Part shown: positions 56,036 to 63,176 of the stretch, in pieces
How the letters are laid out: the number at the start of each line of letters is the position of its first letter
How positions within the stretch are numbered: position 1 is the first letter of the stretch
Source of the DNA: Solirubrobacter ginsenosidimutans
Lineage (GTDB): Bacteria; Actinomycetota; Thermoleophilia; Solirubrobacterales; Solirubrobacteraceae
Assembly (NCBI RefSeq): GCF_027587205.1
Contig: NZ_JAPDOD010000001.1
Coordinates: 489,922-553,921, forward strand
Direction: 5' to 3'
Length of the DNA stretch: 64,000 nt
Notes under the pieces: generated by a model
What the model saw: only the letters and a program-made list of their open reading frames with translations
The model's database searches: none
Told to the model about the DNA's origin: nothing
Program-made: the position numbers and the translations under genes

Positions 56036-58813
56036 ATGAATGCAGCACGCGGAGCAATGGATTGGTTCGCGCACCGGCGCGCCCCACGCGCCGTCGCCCT
56101 GACCGTCGTCGGTGCGATGGCGGCCCTGGCGGGGCCCGCGACGTCGCACGCGGCGCCGTTGACGGGCGTCGACCTGTCCAAGTACGCGCGGGTCGGGCGC
56201 TTCGACCTGCCCGAGCCGACCCGGACCACGCCGCCGGCCAACAGCCTGCTGGCCCAGGAAGCGTCCGCGGTCACCTATGACTGGGACACCGACTCGCTGT
56301 TCGTCGTCGGTGACGGTGGTACCTCGGTCGTGCAGGTGTCCAAGACCGGCGCGCTCATCAACTCGATGACGCTCGCGCAGGGGGCGAGCCCGCAGGGCAC
56401 CGAGTTCTATGACACCGAGGGCATCGCCTACATCGGCAACGGCAAGTTCGTGCTCACCGAGGAGCGCGATCGCAAGGCGAACCTCTTCACGTACGTCCCG
56501 AACACGACGCTGACCCGCGCGGCGGTCCAAACGGTCAAGCTCGGCACCACGGTCGGCAACATCGGCATCGAGGGCCTGACGAACGATCCGCAGACCGGCG
56601 GGTACATCTTCGTCAAGGAGGCCACGCCCGAGGGCATCTTCCAGACCGGGATCGACTTCGCCGCGGGCACGGCGACCAACGGCTCGCCCACGACCGAGAA
56701 CTCGGCCAACCTCTTCGATCCGGCGCTGGCCGGCCTCGCGGACTTCTCCGACGTGTTCGCGCTGTCGAACCTGACGACGCTCACGGGCGCCGACAAGAGC
56801 CACCTGCTCATCCTCAGCCAGGAGGCGGGCAAGATCGTCAACGTCGACCGAGCGGGCGTGGTCTCGAGCTCGCTGACGATCGTCGGCGACGCGAACAACC
56901 CGCTGACCGTGCCGAACCAGTCGCACGAGGGCCTCGCGATGGACAACGACGGCATGCTCTACGTCGTCAGCGAGGAGGGCGGCGGGGACGTCGGGCACCC
57001 GCAGCTGTGGGTGTACGCGCCGACGGGCACCGGCGCCAATCAGGCGCCGACGGGCGTGGCGCTGACCAACCAGGTGGCGACCATCGCCGAGACCGCGAGC
57101 ACGGCGAGCCGCGTGAAGGTCGCCGACGTCAACGTCACCGACGACGGGACCGGCACCAACACGCTCGGGCTGACCGGCGCCGACGCTTCCTCCTTCGAGG
57201 TCGACGCGAGCGGCCTCTACCTCAAGGCCGGCACGGTCCTCAACCGCACCACCAAGCCGAGCTACAGCGTCGCCGTCACGGTCGACGACACGACCGTCGG
57301 CGCGACGCCGGACGCCACGAGCCCGACGTTCACGCTCACGGTCACCGCGGCCGCGGCGCCGGCGTCGCTGATCGTCTCCGAGGTCTCCCCGTGGAGCAGC
57401 GGCGACAGCCCCTACGCCGCCGACTGGTTCGAGATCACCAACAAGGGCACCGCGGCCGTCGATTTGACCGGCTACAAGGTCGACGACGACTCGAACACCT
57501 TCGCTTCGGCGATCGCGTTGACCGGCGTCTCCAGCATCGCTCCCGGCGAGTCGGTCGTCTTCATCGAGGGTTCCGCGGCCACCGCGGCGGCCTTCAAGAC
57601 GTTCTGGTTCGGCGACAAAGTCCCGGCCGGCTTCCAGATCGGCACGTACAGCGGCTCGGGCATCGGCCTGAGCACCGGTGGCGACCAGGTCAACCTGTTC
57701 AACGCGGCCGGCACGAAGGTGACGGGCGTGAGCTTCCCCGCCGCGACGACGTTCGTCACGTTCGACAACACCGCGGGTCTCAGCGGCGCGATCACGGCGC
57801 TGAGCGTCGCGGGCCGCAACGGCGCGTACACGATGAGCGGGGCGACCGGCTCTCCCGGCACGGTCGCGCCGAGCCTGATCATCTCCGAGGTCTCGCCGTG
57901 GAGCAGCGGCGACAGCCCCTACGCCGCGGACTGGTTCGAGATCACCAACACCGGCACGCATGCGGCCGACCTCACCGGCTTCAAGGTCGATGACGACTCC
58001 AACACCTTCGCTTCGGCGATCGCGTTGAGCGGCATCTCCACGGTCGCCCCGGGCGAGTCGGTCATCTTCATCGAGGGCTCCGCGGCCACCGTGGCCGCCT
58101 TCAAGACGTTCTGGTTCGGTGGGTCGGTCCCCGCCGGCTTCCAGATCGGCACCTACAGCGGGTCGGGCATCGGCCTCAGCACCGGTGGCGACCAGGTCAA
58201 CCTGTTCGATCCCGCCGGCACCAGGGTCACGAACGTGAGCTTCGGCGCCGCGACGACGTTCTTCACGTTCGACAACGCCGCCGGCTTGAAGGGCCCGATC
58301 ACCACCCTGAGCGTCGCCGGCCGCAACGGTGCGACCACCGTGAGCGGCGCGACCGGCTCGCCCGGGAAGATCGCCGCCAACGGCGCGCAGGTGACCGCGG
58401 GCGGCCAGGTGACGGGGGTCGTTCCCGGCCAGCTGTCGCTGACCCTCGGCGTCCCGGCGGCCTTCGCGCCGTTCGTGGCCGGCGTGGCGAAGGACTACCT
58501 GGCGCAGACCACCGCGACCGTGACCTCCACCGGCGGCGACGCGACGCTGACCGTGGTCGACACGAGCACCGTCGCTCCCGGCCATCTCGTCAACGGCACG
58601 TTCCCGCTGCCGCAGGCGCTGCAGATCAGCGCCAACGGCGGCGCGTACGCGCCGATCAGCGGCACGCCGCTGGGCCTGGTGACCTACAGCGGCCCGGTGT
58701 CCAACGACGCCGTGGCGATCGGCGTCAAGCAGCCGATCGGCGCGAGCGACGGGCTCCGGACCGGCGCCTACGCCAAGACGCTGACGTTCACGCTGTCGAC
58801 GACGACGCCGTAG
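56036..58813 (+). CDS. secreted multidomain surface protein with two lamin-tail domains
   Basis: A 925-residue exported protein. The signal peptide ends near ATSHAAP. Residues about 55-330 resemble an SdiA-regulated-type beta-propeller (ASAVTYDWDTDSLFVVGDGG, DTEGIAYIGNGKFVLTEERDR, SHEGLAMDNDGMLYVVSEEGGG). A cadherin-like segment follows (VKVADVNVTDDGTGTNTLGLTG). Two lamin-tail domains (about 445-613 and 614-782) begin LIVSEVSPWSSGDSPYAADW and LIISEVSPWSSGDSPYAADW. The C-terminal 140 residues are an actinobacterial surface-type beta domain. No LPXTG is seen. Role unknown: adhesion, or phosphatase/nuclease-related scaffolding. Confidence 0.85.
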   Translation: MNAARGAMDWFAHRRAPRAVALTVVGAMAALAGPATSHAAPLTGVDLSKYARVGRFDLPEPTRTTPPANSLLAQEASAVTYDWDTDSLFVVGDGGTSVVQVSKTGALINSMTLAQGASPQGTEFYDTEGIAYIGNGKFVLTEERDRKANLFTYVPNTTLTRAAVQTVKLGTTVGNIGIEGLTNDPQTGGYIFVKEATPEGIFQTGIDFAAGTATNGSPTTENSANLFDPALAGLADFSDVFALSNLTTLTGADKSHLLILSQEAGKIVNVDRAGVVSSSLTIVGDANNPLTVPNQSHEGLAMDNDGMLYVVSEEGGGDVGHPQLWVYAPTGTGANQAPTGVALTNQVATIAETASTASRVKVADVNVTDDGTGTNTLGLTGADASSFEVDASGLYLKAGTVLNRTTKPSYSVAVTVDDTTVGATPDATSPTFTLTVTAAAAPASLIVSEVSPWSSGDSPYAADWFEITNKGTAAVDLTGYKVDDDSNTFASAIALTGVSSIAPGESVVFIEGSAATAAAFKTFWFGDKVPAGFQIGTYSGSGIGLSTGGDQVNLFNAAGTKVTGVSFPAATTFVTFDNTAGLSGAITALSVAGRNGAYTMSGATGSPGTVAPSLIISEVSPWSSGDSPYAADWFEITNTGTHAADLTGFKVDDDSNTFASAIALSGISTVAPGESVIFIEGSAATVAAFKTFWFGGSVPAGFQIGTYSGSGIGLSTGGDQVNLFDPAGTRVTNVSFGAATTFFTFDNAAGLKGPITTLSVAGRNGATTVSGATGSPGKIAANGAQVTAGGQVTGVVPGQLSLTLGVPAAFAPFVAGVAKDYLAQTTATVTSTGGDATLTVVDTSTVAPGHLVNGTFPLPQALQISANGGAYAPISGTPLGLVTYSGPVSNDAVAIGVKQPIGASDGLRTGAYAKTLTFTLSTTTP
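57368..58381 (+). repeat. tandem 507-bp in-frame duplication (lamin-tail domains)
   Basis: Two copies with a period of 507 bases (169 codons): 57368-57874 and 57875-58381. Long stretches are identical at protein level (SEVSPWSSGDSPYAADWFEI, VDDDSNTFASAIAL, FQIGTYSGSGIGLSTGGDQV), indicating recent duplication or gene conversion. Confidence 0.88.
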
Positions 58814-58827
58814 CGCGAGACGCGGTT

Positions 58828-58858
58828 CCGCGGGCGTGCGTGTCGCGCACGCCCGCGG
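58828..58858. terminator. convergent terminator hairpin
   Basis: CCGCGGGCGTGCG (58828-58840) and its complement (58846-58858) around TGTCG, between the plus-strand surface-protein stop and the minus-strand TetR stop. It can serve both genes. Confidence 0.7.
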
Positions 58859-59422
58859 CTATTGCGCGAGCCCGCGCAGCAGCGCGGCGATGTAGGCGTC
58901 CGCGCCGCGGCGCTCCGGGCGCGTGGAGATCGCCCCGAGCATGCGCACGACGACGAGCAGGTCGACCGCGTCGAGCTCGGCGCGGAACGTGCCGGCCTTG
59001 TGGGCGGCGGCGACGATCGGCTCGAAGATCTCCAGCGCGCGCCGGCTGAACCCGTCGCGGACGTCGTCCGGCAGGTCGTGGTGGGCGAGTGCCTGCAGGA
59101 AGCCGCGGTTCTGGCACTGCACGGCCATCGTCGAGTGCAGGAAGTGGGCGAGGACGTCCTCGGCGTCGAGGGCGGCGCTCGCGGCGTCCTGCAGCTCGTC
59201 GAAGACCGTGCCCATGACCGCCGAGATCAGGTCGGTCTTGGCGGGGAAGTGGCGGTAGAGCGTGGCGACGCCGACGCCCGTCCGGCGGGCGAGCTCGTCG
59301 ACGCCGATCTCGAGCCCTTCGTCGCGGAACGCGGTGGCGGCCACCTCGATCAGGCGGGCACGGTTACGGCGCGCGTCGCTGCGCATCGAGCGCACCGCGG
59401 TCGGGTCCATGTGAAGAACCAT
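58859..59422 (-). CDS. TetR family regulator (MFS-linked)
   Basis: About 187 residues (ATG 59422; 59410 is an alternative). Helix-turn-helix RARLIEVAATAFRDEGLEIGVDELARRTGVGVATLYRHFPAKTDLISAVM, then a ligand domain with LAHFLHSTMAVQCQNRGFLQALAHHDLP. Divergent from an MFS exporter gene with a 28-bp operator-like dyad between them, the classic drug-efflux arrangement. Confidence 0.92.
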   Translation of the reverse strand: MVLHMDPTAVRSMRSDARRNRARLIEVAATAFRDEGLEIGVDELARRTGVGVATLYRHFPAKTDLISAVMGTVFDELQDAASAALDAEDVLAHFLHSTMAVQCQNRGFLQALAHHDLPDDVRDGFSRRALEIFEPIVAAAHKAGTFRAELDAVDLLVVVRMLGAISTRPERRGADAYIAALLRGLAQ

Positions 59423-59445
59423 AGCCTTAACCGGAGGGAACCCTA

Positions 59446-59473
59446 CGGTATTCGCTAACGTGATCGATTACCG
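59446..59473. promoter_or_regulatory. 28-bp TetR-type operator
   Basis: CGGTATTCG (59446-59454), a 10-base spacer and CGATTACCG (59465-59473); the arms are complementary at 8 of 9 positions. It lies in the 90-base gap between the divergent TetR and MFS genes. The length recalls operators that take two TetR dimers. Confidence 0.6.
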
Positions 59474-59512
59474 AAGGGCAGCCTCCGCTTTTTACTCCGC
59501 ACACACAGGGTC

Positions 59513-60934
59513 ATGAACGAACACTCCGGCCGGCAACACCACAACGTCACCCTCGCGATCCTCGCGATCGGCGCGCTCGCCTTCGCGCTGGCGCAGACGA
59601 CCGTCATTCCCGCGCTGACTGCGATGCAGCACGCGTTCGGGGTGAGCACGAGCGACATCACGTGGATGGTCAGCGGCTACTTCCTCGCGGCGTCGATCGC
59701 GACGCCCGTGCTCGGTCGCCTGGGGGACATGTTCGGCAAGGAGCGCTTCCTCGCGATCTCGCTCGGCGCGTTCGCGATCGGTTCCTTCGTGTCCGCCATG
59801 AGCAACAGCCTCGGCTTGATGATCGTCGGCCGCGTCCTGCAGGGCATCGGCGGCGGCGTCTTCCCGCTCTCGTTCGGCATCGTGCGCGACGAGTTCCCGC
59901 TGGCCAAGGTTCCCACCGGCATCGCGATGCTCGGCGCCACGGCGGGCATCGGCGCCGCGATCGGGCTCCCGCTCGGCGGCCTGCTCGTCGACCAGGCCAG
60001 CTACCACTGGATCTTCTGGGTGTCCGGGGCGATGGGCGCGATCGCGACGATCACCACGATCCGCTACGTGCCCGAGTCGCCCGTGCGCACGCCGGGCCGC
60101 GTCGACTTCATCGGCGCCCTGATCCTCGCGGTCGGCCTCTCCGCCGTGCTGATCGCGGTGTCGCAGGCCAACCAGTGGGGCTGGGGGTCGGACAAGACGC
60201 TCGGCCTGGTCGGTATCGGCGTGGCGATCCTGGTCGCGTTCGTGGCCTTCGAGCGCCGTACGCCGTCGCCACTGGTCAACATGCGCACGCTCGCGCGCCC
60301 GCCGGTGCTGATCACCGACATCGCGACGCTGCTGGTCGGCTTCGGCCTCTTCGGCGTCTACGTCCTGATCCCGCAGATCGCCGAGCTGGCCAAGGGCGGC
60401 GACGTCGGCCTCGGGCTCAATGCCACCGAAGCCGGCCTGCTGATGGCGCCGGGCGGGCTGATGATGATCATCGCCGCGCCGATCGTGGGTCGCGTCAGCG
60501 AGCGGATCGGCTCCAAGCTGCCGCTCGCGATCGGTTCGTTCCTGGCCTCAGGTGCGCTGCTCGGCCTGGCGCTCGCGCACGACTCGGCGCTGCTGATCGT
60601 GCTCTGGGGCGCGATCCTCAACACCGGCATCGGCTGCGCGTTCGCCGCCCTGCCCAATCTGATCATCGGCGCCGTGGATCCGAGCGAGACCGGTGAGGCG
60701 ACCGGCGTGAACACGATCGCGCGCAACGTGGGTGCGGCACTCGGCGGGCAGGTCGCGGCGTCGATCGTCGCCGGCCAGGTGACCGCGAGCGGAGCTCCGG
60801 GCAACCGCGGCTTCGAGCTGGCGTTCCTGATGAGCGCCGGCGTCGCGCTGCTTGCCGGCATCTTCGGGCTGCTGATCCCCGTCAAGCGCATCGAGCGCGC
60901 GTCCACGCGGCCGCTGGCGGTGGCCGAGCACTAG
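59513..60934 (+). CDS. MFS drug-efflux transporter, DHA2-type
   Basis: A 473-residue transporter with about 14 helices. Motif A GRLGDMFGKERFL, motif C region LGATAGIGAAIGLPLGGLLVDQ, and VVIPALTAMQHAFGVSTSDITWMVSGYFLA at the N-terminus, all typical of proton-driven multidrug exporters. Control is probably by the divergent TetR protein. The C-terminal tail is cytoplasmic. Confidence 0.92.
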   Translation: MNEHSGRQHHNVTLAILAIGALAFALAQTTVIPALTAMQHAFGVSTSDITWMVSGYFLAASIATPVLGRLGDMFGKERFLAISLGAFAIGSFVSAMSNSLGLMIVGRVLQGIGGGVFPLSFGIVRDEFPLAKVPTGIAMLGATAGIGAAIGLPLGGLLVDQASYHWIFWVSGAMGAIATITTIRYVPESPVRTPGRVDFIGALILAVGLSAVLIAVSQANQWGWGSDKTLGLVGIGVAILVAFVAFERRTPSPLVNMRTLARPPVLITDIATLLVGFGLFGVYVLIPQIAELAKGGDVGLGLNATEAGLLMAPGGLMMIIAAPIVGRVSERIGSKLPLAIGSFLASGALLGLALAHDSALLIVLWGAILNTGIGCAFAALPNLIIGAVDPSETGEATGVNTIARNVGAALGGQVAASIVAGQVTASGAPGNRGFELAFLMSAGVALLAGIFGLLIPVKRIERASTRPLAVAEH

Positions 60935-61003
60935 CGCGCCGCGCGATTTGTTAAGGGTGGCGTCCCGATTGTCATGTGTGGCATCGGCCCTTAGCGTCGT
61001 GGA

Positions 61004-61666
61004 GTGCAATCGATCTCACCACGCCACATACTGATTCTCGTCGCGACCGCGGCGATGGCCGCCGTGCTCGCCATCGCCATCCAGTCGAGCTGGGCCGACG
61101 GCGCCTCGGGCGGCTACGGCGGCAGCATGACCGGCCATGACATGGGCGGCGGCCCGAGCCAGAGCCAGGGCCAGATCCCGAACCAGCTCAAGAAGGACAT
61201 CGCCACCGCGCGGTTGGCGCTCGCGCCCTACGCGACCGACCTCGACGCGGCCAAGGCGGCCGGGTACAGCCGCCAGATCACGCCGATGATGCCTGACATG
61301 GGCTACCACTACATGGACCCCAGCGTGACGGGGTTCGACCTGCGCCGCCCGCCGATCCTCGTCTACGAGCGCCACGACGGCACCAACCAGCTCGCGGCCG
61401 CCGAATGGGTGTTTCCTTCCAAGCCGGCCAAGGCGCCGCTGCCCGGCGCGAAGTACGGATCCTTTCCTGCCGCCTGCCATTACGAGGACGGGACGTTCGT
61501 GGCGCAGAAGCGCGAGAAGGCGTGCGCGCCCGCGACCGCTAGCGGTTCCGCGTTCACGTTCTGGCATCCCGATCTCGTGACGCTGCACCTGTGGCTCTGG
61601 TACCCGAACCCCGACGGCCTGTTCAACAGCACCAACCCGCTGATCGCACCGTTCAACCGCGGCTGA
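61004..61666 (+). CDS. secreted hypothetical protein
   Basis: A 220-residue protein with GTG start, an N-terminal membrane or signal helix (HILILVATAAMAAVLAIAIQ) and a Gly/Met/Ser-rich linker. The conserved-looking domain has LAPYATDLDAAKAAGYSRQITPMMPDMGYHYMDPS, PPILVYERH, AAEWVF and FWHPDLVTLHLWLWYPNPDGLF. The two cysteines (ACHYED, KACAPA) could pair. The many His, Met and Trp residues hint at metal binding outside the cell. No function known. Confidence 0.7.
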   Translation: MQSISPRHILILVATAAMAAVLAIAIQSSWADGASGGYGGSMTGHDMGGGPSQSQGQIPNQLKKDIATARLALAPYATDLDAAKAAGYSRQITPMMPDMGYHYMDPSVTGFDLRRPPILVYERHDGTNQLAAAEWVFPSKPAKAPLPGAKYGSFPAACHYEDGTFVAQKREKACAPATASGSAFTFWHPDLVTLHLWLWYPNPDGLFNSTNPLIAPFNRG

Positions 61667-61694
61667 AGGCGGGGTACCTGTATGGTATGACCGT

Positions 61695-62189
61695 ATGAGC
61701 TGGCAGCACGAGTTGGCTGACGCGTTCGTCGATGCCGGGGTCGAGGTCGCGGCTTGGGTGCCGGACAAGCGGCTGGCGCCGATCGGCGAGCGGCTGGTCG
61801 CGCGCGGACTCACGTTGCGGACGCTCACCCGTGAGGAGGAGTGCTTCGGGTACGCCGCCGGCTACCGGGCCGCCGGCGGCATGCCGCTCGTGCTGCTGCA
61901 GTGCTCCGGCCTCGGCAACTCGCTCAACGCGATCGGGTCGCTGGTGATCCCCTACGGCTTCGGCTTCCCGGCGGTGCTCTCGATGCGGGGCACGCTGGGG
62001 GAGCGCAACCCGTCGCAGATGCCGCTGGGCCGCACGACGGCGGGGATCCTCGACCTGCTCGGCGTGCAGCCGTTTTCGCTCGCGGCTGGCGGTGACGCTG
62101 CCCGGATGGCGCGGGGCGCGGTCGCCACGGCAGAGGGCGCGCGGGTGCTCGCTCCGATCATCCTCGAATCCGCCCTGGAGCTCACTTGA
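61695..62189 (+). CDS. TPP-dependent decarboxylase alpha-like subunit
   Basis: A 164-residue protein corresponding to the PYR half of thiamine-diphosphate decarboxylases. The catalytic-type glutamate lies in TREEECFGYAAGYRAAGG; LLQCSGLGNSLNAIGSL and RGTLGERNPSQMPLG follow the sulfopyruvate/phosphonopyruvate decarboxylase alpha pattern. It needs the beta protein encoded next. No Shine-Dalgarno is evident before the ATG, and repeated GTATG (61680-61697) surrounds the start. Confidence 0.8.
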   Translation: MSWQHELADAFVDAGVEVAAWVPDKRLAPIGERLVARGLTLRTLTREEECFGYAAGYRAAGGMPLVLLQCSGLGNSLNAIGSLVIPYGFGFPAVLSMRGTLGERNPSQMPLGRTTAGILDLLGVQPFSLAAGGDAARMARGAVATAEGARVLAPIILESALELT

Positions 62190-62749
62190 ACCCGACCTCG
62201 GTCGTCGCGGCGGTGTTGTCGGCGGCGCCGGACGCGCTGTACGTCGCCTCGCTCGGCACGCCCACCTCGGCGCTGCGCGAGGCGAGCGGCGACGGCCCGC
62301 ACCTCTACATGGGCGGCTCGATGGGCACCGCGCTCGCGGCGGCGATCGGCGTCGCCGAGAAACGGCCGGAGCGCGACGTGATCGCGCTGCTGGGCGACGG
62401 CGAGGCGCTGATGGGCGCGGGCTCGTTCTGGAGCCTGGCGGGTGTCGCGCCGGCGAACCTGCTCGCGATCGTGTTGATCGACGGGCACTACACGATCACC
62501 GGCGGGCAGCCGCTGGCGGTGCCGGATGCGTTTGGCGCCGTCGCTGCGGCCTTGGGCTTGGCGACGGCGACCGCGCGGACCGCGGACGAGATCGTTGCGG
62601 GCGTTTCGTCGTTGCCGCGGCCTGGCGTGCTCGAGGTGCGGTATGAGGAGCGGGCGTGGCCGGGGCCGTCGCCGTTCGTCGATCCGCCGGTGGTGCGTTT
62701 TCGTTTTGAGCAGGAGGCTGCTCGGGACGAAAGTCAACTGCTCCGGTGA
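62186..62749 (+). CDS. TPP-dependent decarboxylase beta-like subunit
   Basis: A 187-residue protein with the TPP-binding half: MGGSMGTALAAAIGVAEK and LLGDGEALMGAGSFWSLAG, with ANLLAIVLIDG completing the GDG-to-N motif. The start is a TTG overlapping the alpha stop (TTGA), so the heterodimer is made in equal amounts. Sulfopyruvate or phosphonopyruvate decarboxylase-like; no phosphonate or sulfonate genes are adjacent. Its last 9 codons are formed by the left copy of the inverted repeat that begins at 62724. Confidence 0.82.
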   Translation: MNPTSVVAAVLSAAPDALYVASLGTPTSALREASGDGPHLYMGGSMGTALAAAIGVAEKRPERDVIALLGDGEALMGAGSFWSLAGVAPANLLAIVLIDGHYTITGGQPLAVPDAFGAVAAALGLATATARTADEIVAGVSSLPRPGVLEVRYEERAWPGPSPFVDPPVVRFRFEQEAARDESQLLR

Positions 62750-62860
62750 GGGGGGAGGGTGTGGCAGTGCCACCCGTCCTGGGCTTGCCGCGGACCCGCT
62801 CGGCGCGCGGCTCTGTTGGTCCGAAGTGCCGTGCTGAGATACCGACAGTTACGGGCGTGG
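62724..62860 (+). repeat. left arm of a 135-137-bp inverted repeat pair
   Basis: Starts with GGGACGAAAGTCAACTGC (62724-62741), continues with a G-run and GCCACCCGTCC (62769-62779), and ends with a 23-base block (62838-62860) containing ATACCGACAGTTACGGGCG. The same blocks occur in the same order on the opposite strand at 63042-63176. The first 26 bases are coding for the decarboxylase beta subunit's C-terminus. Confidence 0.85.
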
Positions 62861-63041
62861 TACCGACACCCCCATCCGCGCCGGGCCTTCCGGTGATCGG
62901 TTTCGGCGAGCAACGAGTCACCCCCACGAACGCGCCAACTCGACCAGTGCGACCCTGATCGAAACCCGCGGACTGGCCCTCAAACGCTCACGGTCGAGCA
63001 CGGCGACCGGGAAACGGCGTGCGAGGGACAAACTTTCCAGC
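62861..63041. other. non-coding spacer between the inverted repeats
   Basis: The gap between the decarboxylase beta gene and the NmrA-like gene is 426 bases. Apart from the repeat arms, this 181-base centre holds no convincing gene. A second TACCGACA (62861-62868) directly follows the left repeat. Short frames here lack start sites and codon bias. Confidence 0.6.
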
Positions 63042-63176
63042 CCACGCCCGTAACTGTCGGTATCCCCGCACCACCATTCGGGCCAGAGAGCCGAGCCGCG
63101 AGCTGGACTCACGTCTGCCCGGGACGGGTGGCTCGCCGCTCCCCCCTCCCCGCCCGGCGCAGTTGACTTTCGTCCC
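63042..63176 (-). repeat. right arm of a 135-137-bp inverted repeat pair
   Basis: Reverse complement of the left arm: the exact 23-base block at 63042-63064, GGACGGGTGGC at 63122-63132, a C-run, and GCAGTTGACTTTCGTCCC at 63159-63176. Its last base is the first base of the NmrA-like gene's stop codon. Exact blocks alternate with diverged ones, so this is an old or mobile repeat and not a sequencing duplicate. Confidence 0.85.

Noticed and set aside
62761..63112. Short frames in the 426-base gap at the end of the window.
   Set aside because: They have no ribosome sites or codon bias, and much of their sequence is the inverted repeat read in different frames.
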